DNA of 64,000 bases from Rhineura floridana (GCF_030035675.1 NC_084489.1:76040270-76104269); one strand, 5' to 3'; positions 32,716 to 44,178 are shown, counted from the first letter of the stretch. Notes: generated by a model not told the origin, from the sequence alone. A program made the numbers and translations.

Positions 32716-33215
32716 TAGGGATGGGCAAATCTGTGCATTTTGGTTTCTTTGGTTTCTCATTTTTTCCCTACCTTACATTTGGCTCTCCACATTTCCACAT
32801 CATTTTAGGATTTTTTTTTAAGTTCTCATGAAAATTTATCAGCATTCTAGTGTTAATTTCTCCTACTACTGTTTTTAATATTGAATTTTAAATGGTTGGA
32901 ACCTGCCCTGGGACCTTATGGTGCAAGGTGAGTAAGAAATTAAAAAAACCCACCACCACCACCACATTTTATAAGCAATTTCTCCTAATATAATGCATTT
33001 TTAAATGTTAGTTTCACTAACATATGCATTTTTCTACTCATTACTTGGCTGGAGGACTGTATTGCACGGAACTTACTTTCCTACCCTTGTCTCTGAAGTG
33101 TCTTGGACCCGCCGATCTCAAAAGTTGGAGAAATGCAAATTGCAAAAGACGATTGCATTTCTGTTCACATATAGTTTCAAGGAGTACAAATTAGGTAGAT
33201 TCGCCTTTAAATGCA
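32716..33215 (-). mobile_element. non-autonomous hAT-type element, CATCCCTA family, copy 4, interrupted
   Basis: Starts with TAGGGATGGGCAAATCTG (minus-strand right end). It contains TTCTCATGAAAATTTATCAG and further family blocks up to GCCTTTAAATGCAAAC. The far terminus is not clear. About 32885-32960 is foreign: CTGCCCTGGGACCTTATGG resembles a LINE tail. Confidence 0.65.
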
Positions 33216-33221
33216 AACTTT

Positions 33222-33350
33222 AAATGTCCATCCAAAGCAGCTTACAGCTTTTAAAAAACCCACAATGGGTGAACAATAAACAAACTATTATTTTTAAAAG
33301 CCTGTAGAAATAAAATAAAACAGTATAACCTATACAGTAAAACAGCACAA
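33222..33350 (-). mobile_element. possible LINE 3' tail
   Basis: AAAGCAGCTTACAGCTTTTA with a following A-rich stretch resembles the reverse complement of an L2-type tail, as at 25.0 kb. Confidence 0.35.
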
Positions 33351-33532
33351 TCCCATGCCGGGAAGGGGGGAGAGGAGATGGAGTCCAATAATTCACCTTG
33401 TGGAATTCCCTTTCTGTGGACATTAAGACAAGTGCTGACTATACTACCTTTTTTACTCCTACTGAAGGCTTCTTTTATTTATTTAGACAAGCCTTCCCAG
33501 AATATTAATTTATCTGAATTGTATAACAGTTT

Positions 33533-33643
<111 letters not shown>

Positions 33644-33667
33644 ATTGTGATTAACAAAACAGAGAAT

Positions 33668-33670
<3 letters not shown>

Positions 33671-33740
<70 letters not shown>
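33671..33740. repeat. (TA)n microsatellite
   Basis: About 35 TA units, only 30 bp from the CTAT tract. A self-complementary run of this length can extrude as a cruciform and is prone to assembly error. Confidence 0.97.
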
Positions 33741-33742
<2 letters not shown>

Positions 33743-34016
33743 CTAGTGATGTTTTAAATTCTTGAATGTTGCTTTGAAAATTTTGAAATATAATGTGCTT
33801 AGTAAGTTTTTTGGGGAAAACAAACCAAGTTTAGCTATCTGCAGGTGAGCAATGAAAGGCTTTCAGATCTGCCTGCTGTTGGGCAGTCCTAGGCTAGAAT
33901 GCAGCTATAGATATCGGTCTCTGTCACTCCCTGGTAATGGGGCTCCTGTCCTGGTTGTTCCTCTAGCCTCCTCTTTTCTCTCCCTTCCTTGTTAAATAAA
34001 CCCTAACTGGTACCGA

Positions 34017-34135
34017 TTTATTATTTATTGTCAATATTTGCTACCCGCCCTTCACAAAATGTCCCAGGGTAGGGTATAACAACACCAATCCAAAGTAATA
34101 GAAAATAGCATCAGATACAGAACAGAAACTCACAT
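34017..34135 (-). mobile_element. LINE 3' tail (L2-like)
   Basis: TTTATTATTTATTGTCAATA then CTACCCGCCCTTCACAAAATG is the reverse complement of an L2-type tail. Confidence 0.5.
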
Positions 34136-34139
34136 TCAA

Positions 34140-34780
34140 GGGGGACCCTTTAAGACTTGTGAGGTTTTTTGTGGGGGGGGTATTCTGCAATATGCTGTTG
34201 ATGCAATAATAGTGCATCAGTGATGGATTTATACTGGACCATCCACATATCAATCCGCTTTATCAGTGATGCTTCCCCAACCCTTTTGTATTATTGCCAT
34301 CTGGAGGGGGACTCTTGCACTCTAGCGCAACAAAAGTGGAATCTTTAAAAAAAAACTGGAGCATTTGTGGTATGAATAGTTTGCAGGATTTCAGCAGGAA
34401 GCTATGGGACACACACCAATTGGAATAAAGCAGTATGTCTGCCCCAAAACATTTGCAAGCTCAAGCGTATTGAATGATGGATTACATATAACTGCCTCAA
34501 TACCTTTATGAGCACAAATAATCATGGATGCACAATAAAAAAAGGGATGTCTGGAGAAGCCATGAGTGAAAAGGTGTGCCTTGGCATGCCACTGAAATGT
34601 GTTCAGTGTAGGAAACAGGCATGCATCCAGGGTTTGGGGACCATGGCAGAAAGAGGCTGTTCCACCTCAATCCTCTGAGGGCAGCGTCATGGCTGGCAGA
34701 GCCTTTCCCGCCAGTTGCAGCACCCAGTTTGGTCTGTATGGGATGTATCTCTCTTTCAGGTAATTGCAATTCAAACTGCT
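34140..34780. other. unclassified non-coding stretch
   Basis: No gene or repeat family recognised. The opposed frames at 34506-34769 and 34621-34878 have no known relatives. Confidence 0.35.
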
Positions 34781-34783
34781 TCT

Positions 34784-35015
34784 TAGAGAGCCAGTGTGGC
34801 GTAGTGGTTACAGTGTTGGACTATGACCTGGGAGACCAGGGTTCGAATCCCCACACAGCCATGAAGCTGACTGGGTGACCTTGGGCCAGTCACTACCTCT
34901 CAGCCTCAGAGGGAGGCAATGGTAAACCCCCTCTGAATACTGCTTACCATGAAAACCCTATTCATAGGGTCGTCATAAGTCAGAATTGACTTGAAGGCAG
35001 TCCATTTCCATTTAT
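34784..35015 (+). mobile_element. tRNA-derived SINE with BovB-like tail
   Basis: Complete head from AGAGCCAGTGTGGCGTAGTGG, B box GGTTCGAATCC, CTTGGGCCAGTCAC core, and tail ATAGGGTCGTCATAAGTCAG to GGCAGTCCATTTCC. Very close to the 765-987 copy. It forms an inverted pair with the next SINE. Confidence 0.88.
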
Positions 35016-35137
35016 GGCTTTATACGTCAAAGACAAAACTTTCAATTGGGATCAGAAGTGAAGAGGCAACTAATGCTGTTCTCTTAGAACAGGTGTTGCA
35101 ACACGACTCCTCCCAGGTTTGCCACTGTAGTAAGTTG

Positions 35138-35368
35138 AAAATGGAAATGGACTGCCTTCAAGTCGATCCCGACTTATGGCGACCCTATGAATAGGGTTTT
35201 CATGGTAAGCGGTATCCAGAGGGGGTTTACTATTGCCCTCCTCTGAGGCCGAGAGGCAGTGACTGGCCCAAGGTCACCCAGTGAGCTTCATGGCTGTGTG
35301 GGGATTTGAACCCTGGTCTCCCATGTCATAGTCCAGCACCTTAACCACTACACCACACTGGCTTTCAG
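35138..35368 (-). mobile_element. tRNA-derived SINE with BovB-like tail, inverted
   Basis: Minus-strand copy of the same family. Flanks TGTAGTAAGTT (from 35126) and TGTAGTAATTT (from 35369) are a near-perfect target duplication. Together with the SINE 123 bp upstream it makes a long inverted repeat with arms of about 230 bp. Confidence 0.88.
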
Positions 35369-35639
35369 TGTAGTAATTTACCTACTGGCTTTCCCTTTAC
35401 CTCCTTTCTGGAACAGCAGAGTTGGTAGGCTGGAAGCACTACACACAATTTGAGTGTCATGGTGTCCCCCCTCCCCATTTGGAATCCCAGGCCCCATCAT
35501 TCCTCTGGAAGAGAAAAGAGGGAGCAAGCTGTAAGTCATCTAGCCTGGTGAGAGCCCCCCTCCCCTCTGAAGGGCATTTCAGGCAGGCTGCTGAAGCTCC
35601 TGAGGAGTGTGGCAAGAGCAGCACTTGGAGCTCTTGTGG

Positions 35640-35870
35640 GTAGGTTTCCTCACCCCCCCCCTTTGTACTCCTGTGTTTAAATCTAGATTATTTCTTTTGT
35701 AATATTGAATTTACGTGTGCTGTTTTTGTTGGGTTTTCCCCCCCCCTATTTTTATGTTTTGTAAGTGACCCCGATGTTTTGTATTTTGATATTTTGAGTG
35801 TTTGTGGTAAGTCACTTTGGGCACTGCTTGCTGTGGAAACGTGGCATATGAAAACTCAGCCAATCATTCT
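35640..35870 (+). mobile_element. LINE 3' tail, old
   Basis: T-rich region with GTAAGTCACTTTGGGCACTG and GGCATATGAAAACTC, the layout of an L2/CR1-type 3' untranslated region. No tail repeat remains. Confidence 0.45.
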
Positions 35871-36241
35871 CTTCTACTACAAGGAGACGCTGGTAGGAAA
35901 CATGGAGTTTAATTTACAGCAAGGCAGTTTATTTGCTCTCCACCCCACCCCCCTCAAACTGTGCTTCACATGCAGCCAGATGAAGAGTTCTGGTGGATTG
36001 TTCACAATTTTTGTGGATTTTCAGTTGATCAGGATAAAGGTTTGGGATTTTTCAAAATAAAAGTGGCAGTTTAGCCTTTGGCCATTCATGCCTAAATGTA
36101 ACCCACCTTTTCATCTGCTTAGCTTATTTGATTGGTTTCTCTCTGAGAAAAAAGAAAAAACATCTATTTGGCATGCTGTGGAGTGGCAAATAGAGCCCCA
36201 GGAGGTGATGTCAGCATCCCCGCTGGGAAACAAGCGATGAC

Positions 36242-36403
36242 TGTGAACACACCATACATTTAAAGCACATCCCCCTGCCATAGAACCCTGGGAACTGTAG
36301 TCTACTCCTCACAGAGCTACGATTCCCAACACCATGAACAAACTACAACTCCCAGGATTCTTGAGGGGGAGGAAATGTGCTTTAAATGTATGGTGTGTAC
36401 ACA
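36242..36403. mobile_element. CATACATTTAAAG inverted-repeat MITE
   Basis: Left terminus 36242-36270 and right terminus 36375-36403 are 29-bp inverted repeats with one mismatch, containing CACCATACATTTAAAGCAC. The interior has ACCCTGGGAACTGTAGTCT and ACTACAACTCCCAGGATTC. Same family as at 8.3 and 53.5 kb. No coding capacity. Confidence 0.82.
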
Positions 36404-36611
36404 ACCAAAGGCCTCTGCTCCACTATGCTACTGTTTCTAGTTATTCATAGGTGAAACAGTCTTTCAGATGTGTCTGGTATTAATCAATCCTGCGCTGGAA
36501 TGCAGCAATAGTCCTCAATCTCTATCATTCCCTGGCTATATAATGCTGTTGTTGTGAGGGCAAAAAGCTCCTATTTTCCTCTGAATGGGTCTATACAGAT
36601 ACTCCCACCCC

Positions 36612-36860
36612 AGTTGTCTCTTTATTTATTTACTTATTTATACAGTCAATAGTCAAATTATTTATATATTGCGTTTTCCACAAATAATCTCTGCTCAAAG
36701 CAGTTGAGCAAACAGTCCAAATACTGTAGCATAACAGCACATAATAAAAAGAACAATCACTGCAGAACTAAAAGAAATCATATAAATATACATCAAAATG
36801 TAAATGAGCATAAAGTTCAACAATAAAGCTCAAGCCAAAATATCCAAAAGCAACCCCCAA
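36612..36860 (-). mobile_element. LINE 3' tail (minus), old
   Basis: TTTATTTATTTACTTATTTA followed by ATTGCGTTTTCCACAAATAA and an A-rich stretch resembles a reverse-complemented L2-type tail and 3' untranslated region. Confidence 0.45.
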
Positions 36861-37089
36861 AGCTGATATAACAATCTCTTCTATCCTCCTGCAACCCAAA
36901 AATCAAGAAAATCTTCTGGAAGCAGCTCCCTTATGAAGACTCCAAGAGATGGCCGGTGAGGCAAGGCAGGTGGAAGTAGCCATCCCCTGATGGCAAACAC
37001 AGAGTCTCTCTCCCCTCACAGTTCTTCTTCCGGAAACAGCTTACAGTATTTCTTAATTAATTCTTAATTAATTTATGCACATTAATAAT

Positions 37090-37316
37090 TCTTAATTCAT
37101 TAATAATTTCTTACATTAATATCCCACCTTTCCTCCAAAGAGCTCAAGGTGGTGAATGTGGTTCTCCCCTTCTCTATTTTATCCTCACGTCAATCCTGTG
37201 AGGGAGGTTAGGCTGAGAGACAGTGGCTGGCCCAAGGTCACCCAGTGAGTGGGGATTCAAACCCTGGTCCTTCAGGTCACAGTCCAACACCATCATTACA
37301 CTGTACTGGCTCTCGA
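37090..37316 (-). mobile_element. tRNA-headed SINE with L2-like tail
   Basis: On the minus strand the head has GTACAGTGTAATGATGG and a GGTTTGAATCC-like B box. The core has CTTGGGCCAGCCAC, then CCTAACCTCCCTCACAGG and a tail with CACCTTGAGCTC...GGTGGGATATTAATG. Same family as 58515-58760. The head and core are shared with the BovB-tailed SINEs but the tail differs. Confidence 0.78.
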
Positions 37317-37500
37317 AGAAGCTACCTTATACCTAGTCAGACCATGGCTCCATCATGCTCAGTATTGTTGACGCCGACTAGCTGCTGTTCTCCAGGCTTT
37401 CAGACAGGGGTCCCTCCCAACCCTACCTTGAGATGCTGCCAAAGACTGGACCTGGGACCTTCTACAGGCAAGGCAGTGCCACTGAGCCCTTCCACAGAGG
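37317..37500 (-). mobile_element. tRNA-derived SINE with CR1-like tail
   Basis: The plus strand reads GAAGCTACCTTATACCTAGT, GACCATGGCTCCATCATGC, CTCCCAACCCTACCTTGAGA and CAGTGCCACTGAGCCC, a minus-strand member of the family at 62.7 kb. It abuts the previous SINE head to tail. Confidence 0.75.
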
Positions 37501-37814
37501 CTTCCTAGCATATCCTAGACTCTTGGATGCAGAGAGGCTCCATGGATCTAAAAGGCTCTCCCCTGCAGACAGCTACCTTCCACGAGTTAGACAGGGATGA
37601 AAACAGTGATAGAGAAGACCAGAGCCACTGCATTCATCCCCACTGCCTCCCCCATCCCAAAAGTGTTTACTTTCCCCTCCTTGTGACACTTAAGAGGGAT
37701 GATGACTTCAGCTGAGGGACAGAGTGTGCTTCCATGTCTGGCTTCATACCTCATCATGACAGGCTGAGGTGATGTTGCCCAGAAAGGAGTGGTTTTTCTG
37801 TCCCAGTCAAGGTG

Positions 37815-37960
37815 CCATTTTTATTTAATTAATTAATTCATTATAGATATTTGTAATCTACCCTTCACCCAAAAGGTCCCCGGGCAGTGCACAGTAACAC
37901 TGCAGCTATCATTAACAACATGCAAAAAGAAAACAAAAATTACTCAGTGTCATCATAAGA
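37815..37960 (-). mobile_element. LINE 3' tail (minus)
   Basis: TTTTTATTTAATTAATTAAT, ATCTACCCTTCACCCAAAAG and CCCCGGGCAGTGCACAG make the reverse complement of an L2-like tail, close to the one at 34.0 kb. Confidence 0.5.
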
Positions 37961-37989
37961 ATCAGTACTAAATTCAGAACCAAAATTTA

Positions 37990-39020
37990 CTTGTAAAACT
38001 GTACTCTTCTTCTTTTTTAAGTGCTTTTCTTCTCTCCAGAGCTGTAGAATGACCAAATAGGCACATACTTGCAGCAGCTCTGAGCAAAAATACTCAGGGG
38101 AAGAGTTAAGTATTTGTATACATGTGGACTCCTTACACCTCACATATGAAGCAAGCCAAGCTGCAGTTGGGAAGGATAGCTAGTTTATGCCATTGTTTGC
38201 TTGTTCAACCACCATTACAATTCAAGGACAAACAGACCCCAGGGCTGGAACAGTGACATATTATTTGACCCACTCCTGGGATTGTCAGTGTTTTCAACCA
38301 GCCCTGGAACTGTGCCCCTAACAGTGCCTTGATATACAGCAGTTGATAGTTATTAAAGCTCCTCCCGGCATGGAGATAAATATTATCACCAGCTAATGGC
38401 TTCACATTAAGCTCCTGTGAAAGGCACAGCTGCAAAGGCCAGTCAAAAAGTTGGCAACTCTCCCACCTCTGTGTCTGTCTGCATGTGTGTGTGAGAGAGA
38501 AATAGTAGGAAATAAATGCATAAGAGTGTTCTCAGCCAAAATGGGGAGCAGAGAGAGGACACTTTTACACTAAACATTAGCACACATTTCCCCAGCATGC
38601 TAACAGGTAAAACTAGGTATAATTCCATTTTCTAAAATACTGCCACTGGGTATATGAATAACAAGAGGTCATAAAGTGTAGTTGGTATATAAGAGATCTC
38701 TGGCTGGGAGAGAGAAGAATTATGCATTAATGAAGGGTGTTGGGATTGGGTGTTGTTTTTAAAGGGCTGTTTTCTGTTGCAGTTTGCCTTTTGTATTTTG
38801 AATTGAAATGCTACTGTAAAGTAAAAGCTCAACTCAAAAGTACAATGCAGGTTGCTAGCAGGTACAGTAACTGAAAACAATTCTCTGAATTTCCTCATAT
38901 GAGAATTGTGTTGGAGCATGCCAACTATTCATTCCTACTGAAGTACAAACAATCATTTTATCTAGTACTTACCTACTTAAAAAACTAGTTAGCCCTCTTA
39001 TGGAAATAAATACTACTATG
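37990..39020. other. unclassified non-coding stretch
   Basis: No gene or repeat family recognised. Confidence 0.35.
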
Positions 39021-39029
39021 CATTATAAG

Positions 39030-39498
39030 CAGGGATGGGGAGAATTTTGATGCAGGTCTCTTTTAAGGCTGAATATATCAAATCCACAATTTCCAAAACA
39101 ATCTGAGAACCGAAACACGGACTATTCTTCAAAATTGACACTTACTTGAATGTTGCTATGCAGTCCACCAACCAAACCATGTTTACAAAAACACATACAT
39201 TTATGGGCAAGTAGGCATAAAAATGAATATACAGATGAAAATAACAGAAATGCATAATATTAGGAAAAAATGCTTGCAAAAATATGCTCATTAGTCGAGA
39301 CTGCATATAAAAATGTGTTTATTAGTAGAAAATCTTAAGTTGCACTCCTGATAATTAGGAGAAATTTGCTACTGAATTTTCATGAGATTTCTTTTTTTTA
39401 AAAAAATTGCAAATTGCTGTAAAATGCAGAGAACTTAATCTAAGATTGGAAAAATAAGAAACTGAGAGAAGCTAAATTGTCAGATCCTTTCATCCCTA
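39030..39498 (+). mobile_element. non-autonomous hAT-type element, CATCCCTA family, copy 5
   Basis: Termini CAGGGATGGGG and TTTCATCCCTA. The interior matches the 8.4-kb copy block by block (CTGAGAACCGAAACACGG, CATGTTTACAAAAACACAT, GAATTTTCATGAGATTT). The flanks ATTATAAG and CTTTTGAG agree at 5 of 8 positions. Confidence 0.78.
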
Positions 39499-39509
39499 CT
39501 TTTGAGTGC

Positions 39510-41100
39510 CATTTATAGATAACTGTAGGTGGGTCTACAAAATATTACTTTCTGGAAGGCCTTCAAAGAATACTGTCTTCCTGCATTTGTTTTTAAATCG
39601 TTTTTACAAAAACCTGGGGGGAGAACATGCGACTCATGCAGAAATATAATTGCTTTTTTTTTAAGTTTCCAAGAGTTCTTATTGCCTTTAGTCAATTATT
39701 GTGCAGCTAACGGAATTGAAAGGAAAGCAACAAAACAGGATATTTGGGCCAATGGAGACAGCTACCATTATTCAAGGGTAGAGGCATGTGAAAAGTTAAA
39801 GAGGGTTTAAAGGGATATTCTTTTGTTGTACTTAACACTGATAAATGACATACAAGTCAGGATAACAGGGCAAAGCTCCTGTCAGGGAGACAATGATAAA
39901 CGAGAAGTCTGAGACAGAAAGGTCTACGAAACAGAAATCTGTATATGACACATTTCTCGTTGATAGACTTGTCTGCACAGACCAACTAAGTTTCTCTTTC
40001 CAGCCATGTTCTTCATTGAGTCCTTCGCGCACAGTGACCCGTCTCCTGTTGGTTTTTTCTCCCATTTCCTTATGGCAGGGATGATCAATTGGCCTTAATG
40101 AGGGTAGCACAGCAGCCCAAGAGTTGCAGGAGTAGAGGGAGGGAGGAATACTCTCCTGCAAATATGATGGATACTCATTTCAAGTGGGTAATCATAAAGG
40201 AAAAATGAGCCCTAACACAAGAAAACTTTTTTGTTATTACCATTGCCTGAATCTCATTCTTCTTGAAAATACCGTGTTGATATAAAAAGCTTTGCCTCAC
40301 AAGGAGGAAATAATAATAATTTTTAAAATCCCTATTCTTTACGGGGGGAAAGGCACACAGTGGTGATTCATGTGCCACATAAGTCTCTTGCTCCTGAACT
40401 CACTGCAGCCTGCATCACCCAGACATCTTCATCCTCAAAGAGGGAAGACGAGGAACAGAATGTCAATGGGGAGATGGCCGCATTCTGTCATCAATTTATA
40501 GTGGTCAGAAAAAGAATACCCAAGAATAATCACGTGCAACATTGGCTTTTTAATCACCCTCTTGGTCTGTTTCTTGGGCTTCTTGTTAAGGGTGTTCGTC
40601 ATTGAAGAATAAATGTTATTAGGTAACAGGCACTGAAGGACATTAAAGCGAAACCTGCCAATATAGCTGAACAGCTCTCAAGAAAGGACACCTTAAGATG
40701 CTGAGGAAAACATGGTTTATATAAAATTAAAGACTTGCCAAGTAGGAAAGTTCTTCAAGGATCATCTATCCCAATGATTTTTCACATTTTCTTCCTTTGC
40801 ATTTATTTATTATGGTGACTTGTCTGTCCCAGAATCTGGCAAAGCCTCCCCAGGTTTTCAGAAATGTGTCTTTTCCCAACACCACCTGGCATTGCTTAGA
40901 AACAGACCCTCCCCTTCCTGCCAATCATTGCAACAATTTGGAGAATCTCTTTGGCTTTCTGACAGACTGAGCTACGGATGGGCACAGATCCCTACAAAAC
41001 AATTGGGGTCGACCCAACCCGCTCTGTAGCATTTTGTAGCTGCCTTGACCTGATCCAGATAGGGCACAAACCAACCTGATTCGGTTTGGGAATCATCTGA
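39510..41100. other. unclassified non-coding stretch
   Basis: No gene or repeat family recognised in about 1.6 kb. Short frames have no known relatives. Confidence 0.35.
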
Positions 41101-41109
41101 ATCCAGTGC

Positions 41110-41765
41110 TGGATCAGGCCAATGCCCATCTAGTCTAGCATTCTGCTTTCACAGTGGCCAACCAGATGCCTTTGGGAAGCTTGTAAACTGGAGCACTCTC
41201 CTCTCCTGCAGTTTCTGGCAACGAATTCAGAAGCACGTTGCCTCCAACCATGGAGGCAGAGCACTGACATCATGACAGATAGCTATTGATAGCCTTATCC
41301 TCCATGTATTTGTCTAATCCTCTTTTAAAGCTATCCAAATTGATAACCATCACTGCCTCTTGTGGCAGTGAATTCCATAGTTTAACTCTGCACTGCGTAA
41401 AGAAGTACTTTCTTTTGTCTGTCCTGATTCCGTCAACATTCAGCTTCACTGGAGGTCCACAAGTTCTAGTGTTATGAGACAGGGAGAAATACTTTTCTCT
41501 GTCCACTTTCTCAACGCCATACACTTGATAGCTATATCAATGCCACAGACTTGCCTTTTCTCTAAACTAAAAAGCCCCAAATGCTGCAACGTTTCCTCAC
41601 AGGGGAGTCACTTTATCCCCTTATCATTTTGGTTGCTCTTTTCTCAACCTTCCAGTCCTACAATATCTTTTTTGAGGTGAAGTGACGAGAACTGTACACA
41701 GTAGCTCAAATGCACCACAGATTTGTATAATGGCATTATGACAGTAGCAGCTTTGTTTTCAATTC
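41110..41765 (-). mobile_element. CR1 LINE 3' end, longest tail fragment
   Basis: On the minus strand the C-terminal coding segment stays partly open (41524-41270: CGPPVKLNVDGIRTDKRKYF and CRVKLWNSLPQEAVM), followed by the 3' untranslated region to GGGCATTGGCCTGATCCAGC at 41.11 kb. It supplies the part missing from the long copy at 29.8-32.1 kb. 5' truncated. Confidence 0.88.
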
Positions 41766-41769
41766 AACA

Positions 41770-42145
41770 TAGATAAGTATAACATAGATGTGCTCTCCAA
41801 TGTGCTAATTTAATCCAGATAGGGTGCTTATTTTGGGGTAGAGGGAGAGATTCACATATACGATTGCAGTCTGAAGTGGTACAGTCCAGAATTCTATCCT
41901 CCTCTTCATTCTGTGTAAAATAATGAAGAGTAGAACAACTCTTAAAACTTTTTTTCTTAAAATCTTAAAGAGTAGAACGACTCTTAACACAAATGCCCTG
42001 TTCTCATTGTTGGAAAGATGGTGCCAAGCAAACCCCATATAGTTAATATTGTAATCAGAACATCCTGTGATATAGCCAAAACAACTTAGCCCTTTCTTCC
42101 TGGCTGAGGGAGGGATTTATAATTTGGGAGAATGGTTGCTGACCC
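41770..42145. other. unclassified non-coding stretch
   Basis: AGAGTAGAACRACTCTTAA occurs twice within about 45 bp at 41.93-41.99 kb, a small local repeat. Otherwise nothing recognised. Confidence 0.35.
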
Positions 42146-42151
42146 TGCTTC

Positions 42152-42296
42152 TTGGGTAGTCATGGGCAACCAGTGGCCCTCTAGAGGTTGTTGGACTCCA
42201 ACTCCTATCAGCCCTAGCCAGGATGGCCAATGGTGAGGGACAATGGGAGCTGCAGTTCAATAACATGTGGAGGGCCCAAAGATTCTCCAACCCTGA
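42152..42296. mobile_element. palindromic MITE with AACTCCC core, copy 2
   Basis: GTGGCCCTCTAGAGGTTGTT and GGACTCCAACTCCTATCAG are opposed to ATGGGAGCTGCAGTTCAA and CATGTGGAGGGCC. Same family as 8107-8232. The centre GGCCAATGGTGAGGGACAAT is shared between both copies. Confidence 0.65.
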
Positions 42297-42870
42297 TCTA
42301 GGATATACCTCACACCTGGGCTCACTCTTCCTCAATAAAGTCCTTCTCCAACTCAATGATTTAATTGTAGTTTCATGACAATTCACTTTCCAAAAGCAAC
42401 CAGCTTTCAGGGAGTGATATCCTACTAACAAAAAACAGCCAGCTGCAGGTTTTTGGACTTGGTCTGCAAGCTCAAAAGATCTTCCTTCAGCAGAAGCCCT
42501 TTGGTAGTAATCCATGTAGATTTTAGTGGGACTAGCATGGAGCAAACTGAATTACCAATTGCAGGCTGAATTATCTGTCTCACCCATGTGCAATTTTCTG
42601 CTGTTAGGTTGCAACTTTATCAAGTTTTCCAGGCCTGGTGATTTTTATCACAAATCTTAGGATTGAGGTAAAGGGTTCAAAGCCTACAAATGCAAGATTT
42701 CAGATAAACCATCACATTCACAGTTTTCATTTGATGCTTTAGTTATCTTGGCAACAAACAGATCTTGGGGAATGTGACTGGAATGTGTCTTAAAGATGCA
42801 AAAAAAATCTAAAAAGGAGGGAATTATATCCTTTTAAAAATGTCACTGCTTTATTTTGTTTATGTGCTTT

Positions 42871-43240
42871 TTCACCATTTGCATTAGATGCATTGGCTCA
42901 AAATTACCTAAGTCATCTTAGGTAGATGTCATCTTCGGTAAATTGTCTGTAGAACTACACAGTGAATTGATGGGAAACAGCCTTGTCAGTCATGGTGTGT
43001 GTGTGTGGGTGTACATGCTTGTTCTCCTTGCTATATCCTCCTTAATGCTCTGACTCTTTTATCATTGAAGCAAATTGAATTTCCATCCTTTTGAATGTAA
43101 AGAGAAAAAGTATACCATACAAGAGGTCTGGATCTAAGAAATGACTCATTCATTCAAGTCAATATATGAAAATCAGCACATCAGAGAGCTAAGATGACTT
43201 AGGTAATTTTGAACCAATGCAACCACTGCAAATGATGAAA
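42871..43240. mobile_element. unclassified element with 50-bp terminal inverted repeats
   Basis: Arms 42871-42920 and 43190-43240 are inverted repeats of about 50 bp with few mismatches (AAAATTACCTAAGTCATCTT on the left pairs with AAGATGACTTAGGTAATTTT on the right). The roughly 270 bp between them is non-coding and includes a short GT run. No flanking duplication is obvious. I read it as a MITE of unknown superfamily. Confidence 0.6.
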
Positions 43241-43589
43241 ATCTCACTGCCCCTTTAGGATTCCCAGCTCACAATGCTATACTCCTGAGCAAAAAAAATC
43301 CCTTCCATGTAATTCTTAAAAGCACGGAAGGAGTCCCTTAATGTCAAGATTTAAAACATTTGGGTTGCAATCCTATACCCATTGAGTAGACATATATAGG
43401 GAAGCTTTGGAAGATACCCAAACAGTATAGGTGATTGGGAACAATTATCATAAAAGCAGAACTACCTATTCTAACTGGTACCACTTGTACATAGTAGGCT
43501 CATGATCATGAGCTATATGAGTGGCCAGCTCACTACATTATTACCCCTATTGGACCAATTTTCTGTGACTAAAGTTTACATAATATTTC

Positions 43590-43700
43590 TCTTCCAACCA
43601 CTAAAGAAGACCAGTTGGGTGGAAACACATCTGGTCTTTGACTAAATTTGTTATTATGTATTGCTGATATAAGGATTTCATCAGGCTTTCACCTGAATAG
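43590..43700 (+). mobile_element. possible Penelope-like terminus, first copy
   Basis: CACTAAAGAAGACCAG, then GGAAACACATCTGGTCTTTG resembles the end of Penelope-like repeats (CTGAAGA...GAAACGCGTC form), though the hammerhead core is degenerate. TTGTTATTATGTATTGCTGA and what follows recurs, diverged, at 44.1 kb. Assignment is tentative. Confidence 0.35.
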
Positions 43701-43754
43701 ACAACTGGATTGGATGTTCTACTATTTTTGCAGTTGTAGCCATTTTGCTTTGTG

Positions 43755-44093
43755 CATACCATGGACTGCGAAAAAGACAAATAATTGGGTGTTAGAACAA
43801 ATTAAACCAGAACTATCACTAGAAACTAAAATGATGAAACTGAGGTTATCATACTTGGGACATATAATGAGAAGACCTGATTCACTAGAAAATACAATAA
43901 TGCTGGGAAAAACAGAAGGGAGTAGAAAAAGAGGAAGGCCAAACAAGAGATGGATTGATTCCATAAAGGAAGTCACAGACCTGAATTTACAAGATCTGAA
44001 CAGAGTGGTTCACGACAGATGCTACTGGAGGTCACTGATTCTTAGGGTCCCCATAAGTCGTAATCGACTTGAAGGCACATAATAACAACAAGC
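43755..44093 (+). mobile_element. RTE-BovB LINE 3' fragment
   Basis: Encodes the last ~100 residues of BovB ORF2: IPWTAKKTNNWVLEQIKPEL, KLRLSYLGHIMRRPDSLE, GRPNKRWIDSIKE and WRSLILRVPISRNRLEG. It then has the tail CCCCATAAGTCGTAATCGAC and an AATAACAACAA end. The frame is open across the fragment. 5' truncated, as is usual for BovB. It sits between two diverged copies of a Penelope-like terminus. Confidence 0.88.
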
Positions 44094-44099
44094 CATTCT

Positions 44100-44178
44100 G
44101 ACATTTGGTTCTTGACCAGTTTTGTTGTTATCTATTAGCAATATAAGATTTTTGGTTAAGCTTTGACCTGGGCATATT
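44100..44178 (+). mobile_element. possible Penelope-like terminus, second copy
   Basis: TTGTTGTTATCTATTAGCAA through AAGCTTTGACCTGGGC aligns with 43648-43695 at moderate identity. The two copies flank the BovB fragment. Too diverged to be a target duplication. Confidence 0.3.
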
